Shown: positions 27,364-36,921 of the stretch, piece after piece | Layout of the letters: every line of letters starts with the position of its first letter | How positions within the stretch are numbered: the stretch's first letter is position 1 | From: Carboxylicivirga linearis | Lineage (GTDB): Bacteria > Bacteroidota > Bacteroidia > Bacteroidales > Marinilabiliaceae | DNA: 64,000 bases | Reading direction: 5' to 3' | Assembly (NCBI RefSeq): GCF_018271995.1 | Contig: NZ_JAGUCO010000004.1 | Span: 248,001 to 312,000, forward strand | Notes under the pieces: generated by a model | The model's input: only the letters and a program-made list of their open reading frames with translations | What the model was told of the DNA's origin: nothing | Databases searched by the model: none | Program-made: the position numbers and the translations under genes

Positions 27364-29280
27364 TTAATACACTTCCAATTCTCCAATAGCAGTTGCGTAT
27401 TCCATTCCTAAATGCGCATTTGCCATATCTTTTTTTATACCTCCCGCCTTGCCAATTATTCTGATTCCCCGTGTTGTTAATGTATCGAAGCCAATAGTAT
27501 AATCCTGATAGGCTGGCTTCAGCCATTGTGAATTACCCAAATTCATTGAAGGAAACACTTCAACATCTCTCAATGCAACCCACTCGTTTTCATGAAGATA
27601 TTCAACCTTAAAATCAGTAAACCACCCATAAAATTCACCCGGTTTACCATTGTTATAAATTAGAGTGCTAATTTTTTGAGGTTGGTCCCATATATATCCA
27701 TAGTAATCAATACCAGGTTGATGATCGTTTTTAACACTTGTATAAGTGCTTCGGATATCTCCATCTCTGATTACTTCAGTATTTTTATCCCGCGCAGCAT
27801 TATTAAACAAAACAGATGAAGCACTGCCTGCTTTATTCTCATCAAAAACATACAGTTGAACAGCAATCTGTTTTTCATCACTCCCCTTGGTAGCCTTAAT
27901 CTCGAAGGAATAAGTTCCTTTGGTGGCAGGTACTCCTTGCAATTGCCCATCCTTATATACAACCCCGGATGGTAATTCACCTATTATCTCAACCTTTGCT
28001 TTCTTTGAACCCACATAAACCGGATATTGCCATTGCTTACCTACTCGTAATGATTGTTTTGGAATAGGATTTAATTCAAAGGGACTTTCGAATACTACAT
28101 CAATGGGTATTTTGTAGTACGTCTCCCCATCTTTATTAAATATCTCTCCACCTTGTTTTAAAATGATTTTTTCAGCTTGCTTAACGCTTCTCTCTGCCAG
28201 CTCTGTGATTCTGGCATCCGAAAGCCCATCCCGCGTTATCATTCGGTACGAATCATTAAAAGGCAACTCCCAATCTGCATCCTCCAATGGATACATGAGT
28301 TGTTTGGGTAAGCTTTCAAAACCATTAACAATGCCCAGTAAACCACAAATTGTTGCCGCCTGATTATCTGCATCCATACCAAAGGCACAGGCATAATCAA
28401 GTGTTTGCTGAAAATCGCCTTGGCCATATAATAATGACATTACTCCCAATGCTCCGTTTAAGATTGCATCAACAGCAGCCCACGAATGACGGTTATAATC
28501 TTCTATCACATAATATTTATCAACCACATTAGCTCTTGCTTTTTGCCAGTTGCTGGGGTAAAGGCTATACTGCTCTTTTACAAAATCAACAGCCTCTGAA
28601 AATCGACTACTGTCAGGTAAAACACTATTCCCTATCTCAATCAACCGATTAATATCCTTTTCAAAAAAAGCCGCACTATACATCGCCGCATAATGCAAGG
28701 TTGGTTCCAATCCAAAATCATCGCTGGTTATTCGTGCTGCATATTCCGACTTGGCCACTGCATAATCAACCATACCAGGAGCGGTAACCGCCCATATTTC
28801 ATTCACTAATTGCGGATCAATCTGAAACCACTCGCAGTTAAAATGCCTATTTCCCGTAACCGGAGGATAATGACCGGCATGCATTAGAGTAACAGCCATG
28901 CGGTTAGCAAACCAAACGCGCTCTTTCACGTGATTCTTCCAGGCATTGGCTAACTGATTATAATTGGGTTCAACACCATGTTTCTCCATCTGCAACAGGT
29001 ACATATATTCAATATCGGTATCGTCGTCAGAAAAGGCTCCATCATGCTTACGCAATGTGTCTAAAGTAAAATCGTATCCATAAGGAAAGTCATCTGGCCC
29101 CGGCTCATCAATAAATTTAAATTCATATCCTAAGCCATAGGTATTCCCAATAATCTGCCCCAACCACGAAGCATAAACAGCATCATGATATTCCTTTGCT
29201 GCAATTACTTTGTATGAGTGGGTGTTATTACTGCAGCCTCCAATAACTAATAAAAAGAAGATGTAATAGATGCATTTCAT
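27364..29280 (-). CDS. ADP-ribosylglycohydrolase-family lipoprotein with Ig-like and C-terminal sandwich domains
   Basis: 638 residues with a lipoprotein signal ending at Cys16 ('VIGGCSNN'). Residues about 30-370 form an all-helical ADP-ribosylglycohydrolase-type domain: 'ASWLGQIIGNTYG' at the start, 'FSDDDTDIEYMYLLQ' near 95 and 'GMDADNQAATICGLLGIVNG' near 300, which supply the paired metal-binding Asp residues. An Ig-like domain ('GELPSGVVYKDGQLQGVP', a Put_Ig motif) follows near 430-490, then a beta-sandwich resembling a discoidin-type domain to the end. Members of this fold on polysaccharide loci are likely glycan-active rather than acting on ADP-ribosyl proteins. The gene lies 125 bases upstream of doxX in the same direction. 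Confidence 0.83.
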   Translation of the reverse strand: MKCIYYIFFLLVIGGCSNNTHSYKVIAAKEYHDAVYASWLGQIIGNTYGLGYEFKFIDEPGPDDFPYGYDFTLDTLRKHDGAFSDDDTDIEYMYLLQMEKHGVEPNYNQLANAWKNHVKERVWFANRMAVTLMHAGHYPPVTGNRHFNCEWFQIDPQLVNEIWAVTAPGMVDYAVAKSEYAARITSDDFGLEPTLHYAAMYSAAFFEKDINRLIEIGNSVLPDSSRFSEAVDFVKEQYSLYPSNWQKARANVVDKYYVIEDYNRHSWAAVDAILNGALGVMSLLYGQGDFQQTLDYACAFGMDADNQAATICGLLGIVNGFESLPKQLMYPLEDADWELPFNDSYRMITRDGLSDARITELAERSVKQAEKIILKQGGEIFNKDGETYYKIPIDVVFESPFELNPIPKQSLRVGKQWQYPVYVGSKKAKVEIIGELPSGVVYKDGQLQGVPATKGTYSFEIKATKGSDEKQIAVQLYVFDENKAGSASSVLFNNAARDKNTEVIRDGDIRSTYTSVKNDHQPGIDYYGYIWDQPQKISTLIYNNGKPGEFYGWFTDFKVEYLHENEWVALRDVEVFPSMNLGNSQWLKPAYQDYTIGFDTLTTRGIRIIGKAGGIKKDMANAHLGMEYATAIGELEVY

Positions 29281-29480
29281 AGTTTGTCAGAACTTTCCAT
29301 AATATTATGCGATATCTTTCAGTCCACCCAAAAATCTACCTCACTTAAAACTCATAGTACAATTAAATCATACTTTTTACTCATGATTAACAGCGTTTTT
29401 CTTCATTAATGAATCATTACTTACATTTATGCCTTCTAATAGCTATTATTGTAATCTGAATCCAAATGCATTCAATCGGC

Positions 29481-31157
29481 ATGAAAAAATCTGTTTTGCT
29501 ACTTTCTTATATTCTTGTGTCTGTTTTGGCATCAGGCCAAATTACGCCTGAGCTTGATTCGTTATACACCGAGCTTAACAACACAATGAAAGAACGGAGT
29601 AAATACGAAGCCGTTAAGGAAAATAAAATTAAAGGCCTGAAGAGTTTATTAGATGAAGAAGATCTTAGCGCCGAACGTGAATTTTATATCAACAACCGCC
29701 TTTTAAACGAATACCTACCCTACAATTTCGATTCTACCATCCATTACATCGATCGAAACCTAAAGCTGGCACATTTAAATAACAATGCTGAGTTTAAAAA
29801 CGAAACTAACCTTCATCTGGCCTACCTGCTCGCCTTTTCGGGTAGATACCTGGAAGCTTTGGATGTGGTTAAAAATGTGTCTTCTCCGCATATTACCAAG
29901 GAGCAAGAACAAGAATACTACAGTATTTTTACAAAAATTTACTCCGAGCTATTTCTTTTTACTCCAGCCAAAGAAAATATTGAATTTTACAGAGCACAAT
30001 ATCACGCTTATGCCGATACGCTGATGAATTTACTGGATAAATCCAGTGAAGAATATCTGGCCATAAAAGAAAAAGAATATCGTGATAGCAGAAATATGAT
30101 TGATTGCAAACGCATCAACAATCAGCGACTGGCAATGGCCGAACCCGGTACCCGAACCTACTCCACAGTCACATTTGAAAGAGCTATTCTTTACAAAATG
30201 GAGAATGACCTTGAGTCAGCAAAAAAATACCTGATTCTTTCAGCTATCTCAGATATTAAGGCAGCAGTAAAGGACAATGCTTCTCTCACTGACTTAGCCA
30301 TGTTGCTTTTTAACGAAGATAATATCGATGATGCCTATCGATACATTATGTTTTCGTTTGAAGATGCTGCTTTTTACAATTCCCGTTTGAGATATGTGCA
30401 AATATCAAATATTCTTCCTCTTATATCAGAAGCATATCAACTTAAAACAGATCGACAAAAAGCAGAGCTCAGAAGATACTTAATCATCATTAGTTTATTA
30501 AGCCTAATACTGTTCGTTGCTATCATTGCCATTTTCAATCAGATAAAATCGTTACGCAATGCTAAAAACGAGTTGATAAATGTTAACGATCGCCTGCTGG
30601 AACTGAATGATGAATTAAAAACCGCCAACACAGAATTAAACAGCTTGAATCGCGATTTGGTAGAATCGGATCTGGTAAAAGAGCATTATATAGGTAGCTT
30701 TCTGGCTATTTGTTCCGATTACATCGATAAGCTCGACAGCTTCAGAAAAATGGTAAATAAAAATATTGTAGGCCATAAAGTAGAAGAGCTCTATACAACA
30801 ACCAAATCGAGAAAACTGATTGATAAAGAAGTGGAAGATTTTTATAACAGCTTTGACAATATCTTTCTACACCTCTTCCCCGATTTTGTTGATCAAATCA
30901 ACGCTTTATTATTGGAAGAAGAGAGAATTGTATTAAAAAAAGAGGAAGCCCTGCCCACTGAGATTCGAATATTTGCTCTGATAAGGTTAGGAATTAAAGA
31001 CAGTTCTAAAATCGCTCATTTGCTTCGTTACTCAGTCAACACTATATATAACTATCGGGTGAAGATCAAGAATAAAGCCGCTGTACCCCGTGATGAATTT
31101 GAAGATTATGTGATGAAGATTGGATCAAAGATAGTTTACAACAGATCGTTAGATTAA
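29481..31157 (+). CDS. DUF6377-type membrane regulator with TPR-like sensor and HTH tail
   Basis: I prefer the ATG at 29481 (558 residues), because it places a signal peptide at the N-terminus; an ATG at 29466 is in frame. Residues 20-330 are helical and TPR-like and should lie in the periplasm. A membrane helix at about 340-360 ('IIISLLSLILFVAIIAIFN') is followed by a coiled coil (about 365-400) and a cytoplasmic part ending in 'IRLGIKDSSKIAHLLRYSVNTIYNYR', a helix-turn-helix like that of LuxR-type regulators. This is the architecture of Bacteroidota DUF6377 proteins. It is divergent from the ADP-ribosylglycohydrolase and 3-keto-glycoside genes and is their likely regulator. The DNA-binding role is inferred from the HTH shape. 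Confidence 0.82.
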   Translation: MKKSVLLLSYILVSVLASGQITPELDSLYTELNNTMKERSKYEAVKENKIKGLKSLLDEEDLSAEREFYINNRLLNEYLPYNFDSTIHYIDRNLKLAHLNNNAEFKNETNLHLAYLLAFSGRYLEALDVVKNVSSPHITKEQEQEYYSIFTKIYSELFLFTPAKENIEFYRAQYHAYADTLMNLLDKSSEEYLAIKEKEYRDSRNMIDCKRINNQRLAMAEPGTRTYSTVTFERAILYKMENDLESAKKYLILSAISDIKAAVKDNASLTDLAMLLFNEDNIDDAYRYIMFSFEDAAFYNSRLRYVQISNILPLISEAYQLKTDRQKAELRRYLIIISLLSLILFVAIIAIFNQIKSLRNAKNELINVNDRLLELNDELKTANTELNSLNRDLVESDLVKEHYIGSFLAICSDYIDKLDSFRKMVNKNIVGHKVEELYTTTKSRKLIDKEVEDFYNSFDNIFLHLFPDFVDQINALLLEEERIVLKKEEALPTEIRIFALIRLGIKDSSKIAHLLRYSVNTIYNYRVKIKNKAAVPRDEFEDYVMKIGSKIVYNRSLD

Positions 31158-31320
31158 TAGACAGTAGACTGTCAGACTATTTACAAGATACTTTTTTAGT
31201 ATTATACACACATGATGATTGAATTTATTGAAGATAGTAGAAAGTTTAACGAACTATTATATTTAGTTACTTCTCACTAATTGTCATTTTTCTATCTTGC
31301 CAATAAAAAAGGAAACAACT

Positions 31321-31677
31321 ATGAACAAGAAAGTATATTATTTATCTACCTGCGATACCTGCAAACGAATTATGAAAGAAGTGGGTGTTGATGACAGTTT
31401 TGAGCAACAAGACATTAAAACCACCCCTGTAACAGAAGAGCAGGTCGAAAACTTTTACAAGCATACCAATAACTATGAAGCTTTAATCAATAAAAGAGCC
31501 CGAAAGTTAAAAGATGCGTTAACCGAAAACCCAATTAAAGAAGATGGCGATTATAAAAAGCTGTTATTGATGGATTATACTTTTTTGAAACGTCCTGTAT
31601 TTGAAATCGGTGATCAGCTATTTGTAGGAAATGCTAAAAAAACGGTGGAAGCCATAATAGAAACATTAAATAAATAG
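31321..31677 (+). CDS. ArsC/Spx-like thioredoxin-fold protein
   Basis: 118 residues from the ATG at 31321, which has AGGA about 10 bases upstream; a TTG 24 bases earlier would only add a polar stub. The N-terminus 'YYLSTCDTCKRIMKEV' contains a CxxC (Cys11, Cys14) on a thioredoxin-like fold; 'LIRKR'-like segments are replaced by 'NKRARKLKD', and 'DYTFLKRPVFEIGDQLFVG' gives the cis-proline region ('KRPV'). The ArsC/Spx family includes arsenate reductases, the RNA polymerase-binding regulator Spx and uncharacterised redox proteins. Without arsenic genes nearby, a redox or regulatory function is as likely as arsenate reduction. It stands 36 bases before the GH16 gene. Confidence 0.85.
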   Translation: MNKKVYYLSTCDTCKRIMKEVGVDDSFEQQDIKTTPVTEEQVENFYKHTNNYEALINKRARKLKDALTENPIKEDGDYKKLLLMDYTFLKRPVFEIGDQLFVGNAKKTVEAIIETLNK

Positions 31678-31713
31678 ACGCATCCCTTTATTCTTTTAAC
31701 CCAATCCCAAGAT

Positions 31714-33417
31714 ATGTCAATCCTGCGCAATAAGTTAGTTCTATTCATCTGTGTTTCTGTTTTAGCACTTAGCTTCACTACACAAAGCAGTGCTCAACAA
31801 TGCGAAACGCTGATCTGGTCTGATGAATTTGAAGGACCAACTTTAAATGCCGATAACTGGACATATGAAATTGGCAATGGGCAAGACGGTTGGGGAACCG
31901 GTCAATTGGATTATGCAACCAACCGTATTGAAAACGTTAGAATAGAAGATGGTAAATTAATATTGGAGCTCCGCAAAGAAAATTATGCCGGATATCAATA
32001 TACCAGTGGCCGATTGGTTAGCTATCAAAAACAAGCATTTCAATATGGACGTATTGAGGCACGCATTAAAGGTGTAGATACACAAGGTTTGGGTTTTGCA
32101 TTTTGGATGCTGGGAGAAGATTACGAAACGGTTTGGTGGCCTAAGTGTGGTGAGATAGACATCATGGAAAATACCGGTGGAGATCCTTCTTTTAACATCG
32201 GAACCGCTCATTTTCAGGAGTCCTGGGGACATCATTACGACCAGGGAAGCTATACGCTGCCATCAGGTAAATTTGCCGACAACTTCCACACTTTTGCCCT
32301 GGAATGGACTCCCGAACATCTGAAATGGTACATCGATGATGTGAATTATCATACCTTCGACATATCGGAACCAATCAACGGTTATCGTCCTTTTAACCGT
32401 CCCTTCTTTATTATTTTAAGCGTTGGTGTAGGCGGAAGTTATTCGGGCAATCCGGATGAATCAACCATCCTACCCATGCAAGCAACCATTGATTATGTAA
32501 GGGTTTATCAGGGAGCCTTTAGCGCAGCTGTTGAGGGAGAATCCAAAGTATTGGAAGGAGACACAAACATCACTTACAGCATTGACACTCCTGGAGCCAC
32601 AAGTTATCAATGGACCGTACCTGAAGAAGCAACTATCACTTCAGGACAAGGAACTCATACGATAAACGTTGATTGGGGAACTCTTGGTGGAGATGTTCAG
32701 GTTGTTACCACCGGATCGTGTGGTGATTATACCTACAGCTTGCCGGTTGAAGTGGAGACACAACATTCGAGTAATAACCTGGCATTGAATAAACCTGTTT
32801 TTGCTTCTTCACAGGAGAACGCCAGCTATGCTGCTGCCTATTGTGTGGATGGAGATGAATCAACCCGATGGGCCAGTAGCTGGAACGAACCCGAATCGAT
32901 TTATGTTGATCTGCAGGACACCTACGATATTAATCAGGTAATATTGAAATGGCAATATGCACGAGCCTCAGCTTATGAAATACAGGTTTCGGATGATGCT
33001 TCTAACTGGAATACCATCTATACCGAAACATCTGGCGATGGCGAAACAGACGATATTTCTTTAAATGGTAACGGTCGTTATGTAAGGGTGCTTTGTAATC
33101 AACGAAACACAGAATGGGGCTTCAGTCTTTTTGAGTTGGAAGTGTATGGCAATCTACCAACAGCTATCAAAACGATTAAAGAGGAAACGATCCTTCTGTA
33201 TCCTAATCCGGCAAAAAACAGTGTGACTATTGAGGATCTTAACCATGTTCTTAACGAGATCAATGTATTTAACTCCACAGGTCAGGCAGTTCAAAAGGTA
33301 GAAATTCATTCACCTGTACAGATCATTCCTCTTAATGACTTACCGGCAGGAATGTATTTTGTAGAATGTAGCGGTCCCAAAAAATCAATCATCAAATCTC
33401 TGTTAATTACCGATTAA
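31714..33417 (+). CDS. Secreted GH16 beta-glucanase with PKD-like, F5/8-type C and T9SS domains
   Basis: 567 residues. A signal peptide (to about residue 28) precedes a GH16 domain (about 32-270) with 'LIWSDEFEG' at its start and the catalytic motif 'EIDIMENTG', where Glu147 is the nucleophile and Glu152 the acid/base; the extra Met between them is typical of laminarinase-type GH16 enzymes. A PKD-like module (about 272-350) is followed by an F5/8-type C (CBM32-like) domain (about 358-487) with 'DGDESTRWASSW' and 'GRYVRVLC'. The end, with 'LYPNPAKNSVTIEDL', is a T9SS sorting domain. The enzyme probably hydrolyses beta-1,3- or mixed-linked glucans at the surface, though agarases and others share the fold. 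Confidence 0.93.
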   Translation: MSILRNKLVLFICVSVLALSFTTQSSAQQCETLIWSDEFEGPTLNADNWTYEIGNGQDGWGTGQLDYATNRIENVRIEDGKLILELRKENYAGYQYTSGRLVSYQKQAFQYGRIEARIKGVDTQGLGFAFWMLGEDYETVWWPKCGEIDIMENTGGDPSFNIGTAHFQESWGHHYDQGSYTLPSGKFADNFHTFALEWTPEHLKWYIDDVNYHTFDISEPINGYRPFNRPFFIILSVGVGGSYSGNPDESTILPMQATIDYVRVYQGAFSAAVEGESKVLEGDTNITYSIDTPGATSYQWTVPEEATITSGQGTHTINVDWGTLGGDVQVVTTGSCGDYTYSLPVEVETQHSSNNLALNKPVFASSQENASYAAAYCVDGDESTRWASSWNEPESIYVDLQDTYDINQVILKWQYARASAYEIQVSDDASNWNTIYTETSGDGETDDISLNGNGRYVRVLCNQRNTEWGFSLFELEVYGNLPTAIKTIKEETILLYPNPAKNSVTIEDLNHVLNEINVFNSTGQAVQKVEIHSPVQIIPLNDLPAGMYFVECSGPKKSIIKSLLITD

Positions 33418-33529
33418 TAAAAGGATACACCTCTCTTCTTAAAATTTACCACAGCAGATTTTCAAAAAAATTCAGCTTTTTTTATGGAATGTGTGAATGC
33501 AATGCATCTCATTAATAAACTTCACAGAT

Positions 33530-35401
33530 ATGAGAACATTACACATTTTATTATTCAGTCTAATTGTAAGTCAAATCTTCGGTCAGAAGATAAATGAGAA
33601 AATAGTTAACTCACAGGTTAATGAAGTCACCGTATTTTTAAAAAACGCCCAGGTAACCCGAAAAAAGAGCGTTGAGATATCTTCGGGAACAACACTGGTT
33701 AAATTCACCAACCTTTCGCCATTTATTGATGCAAAAAGCATTCAGGTGAAGGCCAACGGTGGGCTCACTGTTTTATCCGTCAATCATCAACAAAACTATT
33801 TAGATCAATCACAAAAACCCGATGAGCTTGTCAAATTAGAGAATCAACTAGAGTCAATCATTGAGAAGATTAATATTGAAAATACCTATCTCAACATTAT
33901 CAAGGAAGAACTGGCTTTTTTAAATGAGAACAAAGATGTTGGGGCCCGAAATCATGAAGTAAGTATCGACTATCTGCAAAAGGCTTCTGAATTTTACGGA
34001 GCAAAACTAACCGCCTTAAAACTGAAAGAAATTGAACGCAAAAAAACAGTATCGGCACTACAAAAACAACAAAATAATATAAGCAGACAAATCAACACAT
34101 TGACCAATAAAAAAGAGTTTCCTACTGGTGAAATTCTGGTCAAGGTAAAATCCTCTACGGCTCGCTCCTATCAGCTTGAACTCTCATATGTAGTTGCCAA
34201 TGCAGGTTGGTTTCCCTCGTACGACATCAGGGCAAAAAACATTAACGAACCTGTTCAATTGGTTTACAAAGCCAATGTAAAGCAGGACACCAAAGTGGAC
34301 TGGAACAATGCCAAACTCAAATTTTCATCGGCCGATCCTAATACCTCGGGGGTGGCACCATCACTTATCCCCTATTTTCTGGATTATTACAGCACACCTC
34401 CAACCTATAAAAATCTAATGCTTAATCAGGTGAGTGGGACAATAATGGATACAAACGGAGAGCCACTTCCCGGAGTCACCGTTAATGTAGAAGGCACAAC
34501 CATTGGTACTGTTTCAGATATGAGTGGCAAATACACCCTAACAGTTCCGGATAATAACAGCCGACTTGCCTTTTCATTTATCGGATTCAGCAATCAGATA
34601 AGAAGTATTAACGGTCCGGTGATGAATATACATTTACAGGAAGAAACAACCAGCCTTGATGAAGTAATGGTGGTTGGTTATGGTTCCAGTGCAAGTAAAG
34701 CACTAACCGGTGCTGTGGCTGGTGTAAAAAAGGAAAACATAAAGATAAGAGGTCGCAGTTCATTGGCTGTTCCAACAACACGCATTGAAAACCAAACAAC
34801 AGTAGATTTTGAAATTAAAACTCCCTACACAATTAAATCAGACAATAAGAACTATGTTGTGGAGATGGAATACCTGGATCTACCAGCTTTCTATCAGTAT
34901 TACTGTGTTCCTAAAATTGATAAAGATGCCTTTTTAATAGCCAAAATTGTGGATTGGGAAAAATACAATCTGTTGGAAGGCGAAGCTAACCTGTTTTTTG
35001 AAGACACTTATGTAGGCAAAACCATTTTAGATGTTAGATATGCCAGCGATACCCTGGATATTTCATTGGGTCGCGATAAGCAAGTATCGGTGAATAGAGA
35101 GAAAGTGAAGGACTTTACCAGCAAAAAATTTATGGGCAGCAAAAAAGAAGAAACCCGAGCCTATAAAACCATCGTTCGCAATAATAAAAATCAGCCTGTG
35201 AACATGATTATTCTGGATCAGGTACCTGTTTCAACTCTTGAAGAGATAGAAGTAATTGTATCCAACTCGTCAGGGGCTAAGCAAAATATTATAACCGGTG
35301 AGATGAAATGGCAATTCACATTGGATCCTTTAAAATCAAAAGAACTGCAATTAAAATACTCGGTAAAATATCCTAAAAACAGAAACCTGGTTATTGAGTA
35401 A
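33530..35401 (+). CDS. DUF4139/MuiA-type protein interrupted by a carboxypeptidase-regulatory plus plug-like segment
   Basis: The ATG at 33530 gives 623 residues with a signal peptide ('LLFSLIVSQIFGQ'); an upstream ATG at 33497 adds 11 polar residues and is less likely. An N-terminal DUF4140-like domain ('VNEVTVFLKNAQVTRKK') and a coiled coil (about 85-205) are followed by DUF4139, which begins with 'YVVANAGWFPSYDIRA'. At about 298-418 this domain is interrupted by a CarboxypepD_reg unit ('SGTIMDTNGEPLPGVTV') and then 'LDEVMVVGYGSS', the signature of SusC-like receptor N-termini, before DUF4139 resumes with 'TTVDFEIKTPYTI'. The family is known as mucoidy inhibitor A-like; its function is unclear. 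A strong terminator follows. Confidence 0.87.
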   Translation: MRTLHILLFSLIVSQIFGQKINEKIVNSQVNEVTVFLKNAQVTRKKSVEISSGTTLVKFTNLSPFIDAKSIQVKANGGLTVLSVNHQQNYLDQSQKPDELVKLENQLESIIEKINIENTYLNIIKEELAFLNENKDVGARNHEVSIDYLQKASEFYGAKLTALKLKEIERKKTVSALQKQQNNISRQINTLTNKKEFPTGEILVKVKSSTARSYQLELSYVVANAGWFPSYDIRAKNINEPVQLVYKANVKQDTKVDWNNAKLKFSSADPNTSGVAPSLIPYFLDYYSTPPTYKNLMLNQVSGTIMDTNGEPLPGVTVNVEGTTIGTVSDMSGKYTLTVPDNNSRLAFSFIGFSNQIRSINGPVMNIHLQEETTSLDEVMVVGYGSSASKALTGAVAGVKKENIKIRGRSSLAVPTTRIENQTTVDFEIKTPYTIKSDNKNYVVEMEYLDLPAFYQYYCVPKIDKDAFLIAKIVDWEKYNLLEGEANLFFEDTYVGKTILDVRYASDTLDISLGRDKQVSVNREKVKDFTSKKFMGSKKEETRAYKTIVRNNKNQPVNMIILDQVPVSTLEEIEVIVSNSSGAKQNIITGEMKWQFTLDPLKSKELQLKYSVKYPKNRNLVIE

Positions 35402-35421
35402 TCATTTCAATTACCAATTTA

Positions 35422-35465
35422 GATCAGGTAAGCTCTCGCCCGGCTTACCTGATCTTTTTTATTTC
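35422..35465 (+). terminator. Terminator after the DUF4139 gene
   Basis: GATCAGGTAAGC at 35422-35433 is the exact reverse complement of 35443-35454, with a 9-base loop and a following T-rich run. Confidence 0.92.
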
Positions 35466-35532
35466 TCCAAAACATACTAAGCATTGGGTTGTTTAAGAAA
35501 GGTTAAATCAAAATGAGTAGTATTATATTGCA

Positions 35533-36297
35533 ATGATTAACCTAAAATTCACCTCTTTTCTGTTATTGTTATCTATTTATATATTTAATGATAGTACAGC
35601 ACAAACCCAAGTTGATACCTTATCTACTAACCAGTCACTTCCTTTTAAAATTCAGTCTTTAATCATTCCGGTATCGTTGATAAGCTATGGGGTAATCGGA
35701 AATGATAACGGTGCATTGAAGTTTGTTAATGACCACATAAAAGAAGAGGTTGGCGAACACATAGATGATAAATTTACCATTGATGACATCTCGCAGCACT
35801 TACCTTATTTGAGTGTATATGCATTAAATGCATTGGGCATTAAGGGAAAACATAATTTCAGAGACCGAACCGTAATTTTGGCAACATCTTATCTGTTTAT
35901 GGCATCAATGGTGAATACGCTCAAGTACACCACTAAAATTGAAAGGCCTGATGGTAGTTCTAGAAACTCCTTCCCTTCCGGACATACTGCTACCGCTTTT
36001 ATGGGAGCCGAGTTTTTATGGCAGGAATATAAAGAAGTATCGCCTTGGTACGGATTAACAGGATATGCCATCGCTGCCGGAACAGGTGCTTTTAGAATGG
36101 CCAACAACCGCCATTGGCTAACCGATGTAGCTGCCGGAGCAGGCATTGGTATGCTAAGCACAAAAGCAGCCTATTGGATACATCCCTGGCTAAGTCGTAA
36201 ATTGTTTGGAACGAAAAACAGGAATCGTAAAACTTCTGCTATTCTTCCTTATTATAATGGTCATCAGGTTGGTTTTGCCGTATCTTTGAAGCTATAA
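35533..36297 (+). CDS. PAP2-family phosphatase
   Basis: 254 residues with an N-terminal signal peptide (to about residue 24). The three phosphatase motifs are present: 'KYTTKIERP' (about 135), 'PSGHTATAF' (about 149-157) and 'NNRHWLTDVAAG' (about 193-204), giving the catalytic His pair and Asp. Hydrophobic stretches around the motifs fit a PAP2 enzyme at the membrane. Such enzymes dephosphorylate lipid phosphates, for example undecaprenyl pyrophosphate, phosphatidylglycerophosphate or lipid A. The C-terminus ends in a beta-strand-like 'GHQVGFAVSLKL', which occurs in Bacteroidota PAP2 proteins placed near the outer membrane. Its own substrate is not evident. Confidence 0.92.
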   Translation: MINLKFTSFLLLLSIYIFNDSTAQTQVDTLSTNQSLPFKIQSLIIPVSLISYGVIGNDNGALKFVNDHIKEEVGEHIDDKFTIDDISQHLPYLSVYALNALGIKGKHNFRDRTVILATSYLFMASMVNTLKYTTKIERPDGSSRNSFPSGHTATAFMGAEFLWQEYKEVSPWYGLTGYAIAAGTGAFRMANNRHWLTDVAAGAGIGMLSTKAAYWIHPWLSRKLFGTKNRNRKTSAILPYYNGHQVGFAVSLKL

Positions 36298-36375
36298 ATC
36301 AATTATTATTAGAAGGCAGATAAGTATTAGAATTGTTGAAATAGGTTTGTCAAATTCATAATTTAGTTTAATTAA

Positions 36376-36819
36376 ATGAGCAAACCTATGAAAAAGAAAC
36401 TCGAAACTTACTCAAAACACATCTCCTATTACTCAACCTCAACAAGTAATTATGTTCTACAATTTAGTATAGCAGGCATTGTAATAGTTTGGTACTTTGT
36501 TTGTCAGTATTCTATTAAAAAAGAGGATTACATAATTCTAATGAAATTAGCATTCCTGATTTTTATATTAACAATTCTCTCAGCATTAATACAATATGCT
36601 TATTTAACATTTATATTAGAACGTTTTTACCATAGGGAAGCTGATCGGTTGAAGAAAGAGACTGGAATAGATGAGAAAGATAAGCTTGAACAGATTTACG
36701 TTTTAGATGATCACAGATTTGAAAAAATATCATGGAGATACTTTTATACCAAAATCATCCTACTGATCGTCGGTTATTCATTAATCCTAATATACCTAAC
36801 AAAACTATTTCTATTCTAA
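36376..36819 (+). CDS. Small membrane protein of unknown function
   Basis: 147 residues with three membrane helices: about 27-44 ('LQFSIAGIVIVWYFVC'), 55-78 and 123-145. A charged cytoplasmic loop lies between helices two and three ('READRLKKETGIDEKDKLEQIY'). No enzymatic motif was recognised. A TAGGTTTG at 36342-36349 fits the Bacteroidota -7 box and would give a short leader, suggesting that the gene has its own promoter. It is flanked by the PAP2 and M61 genes in the same direction. Confidence 0.7.
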   Translation: MSKPMKKKLETYSKHISYYSTSTSNYVLQFSIAGIVIVWYFVCQYSIKKEDYIILMKLAFLIFILTILSALIQYAYLTFILERFYHREADRLKKETGIDEKDKLEQIYVLDDHRFEKISWRYFYTKIILLIVGYSLILIYLTKLFLF

Positions 36820-36921
36820 TCATATTTTCTTGCTCACTACGTAGTCTCCTTATGACATACATATCACAGATCAATCAAAAGATTTTCATTACTTTAATGC
36901 CCAATTAAACCCATTTCAAGC

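Noticed and set aside
27364-29280. Host-directed ADP-ribosyl removal or phage-defence role
   Set aside because: The lipoprotein signal, Ig-like domain and sugar-operon context favour an envelope glycan role over cytoplasmic protein de-ADP-ribosylation.
29281-29480. Riboswitch in the leader between the divergent units
   Set aside because: No conserved structured element was recognised; the gap is AT-rich without strong stems.
31321-31677. Arsenic resistance operon
   Set aside because: Only the ArsC/Spx-like gene is present; no arsR, arsB/acr3 or arsA-like genes are in the neighbourhood.
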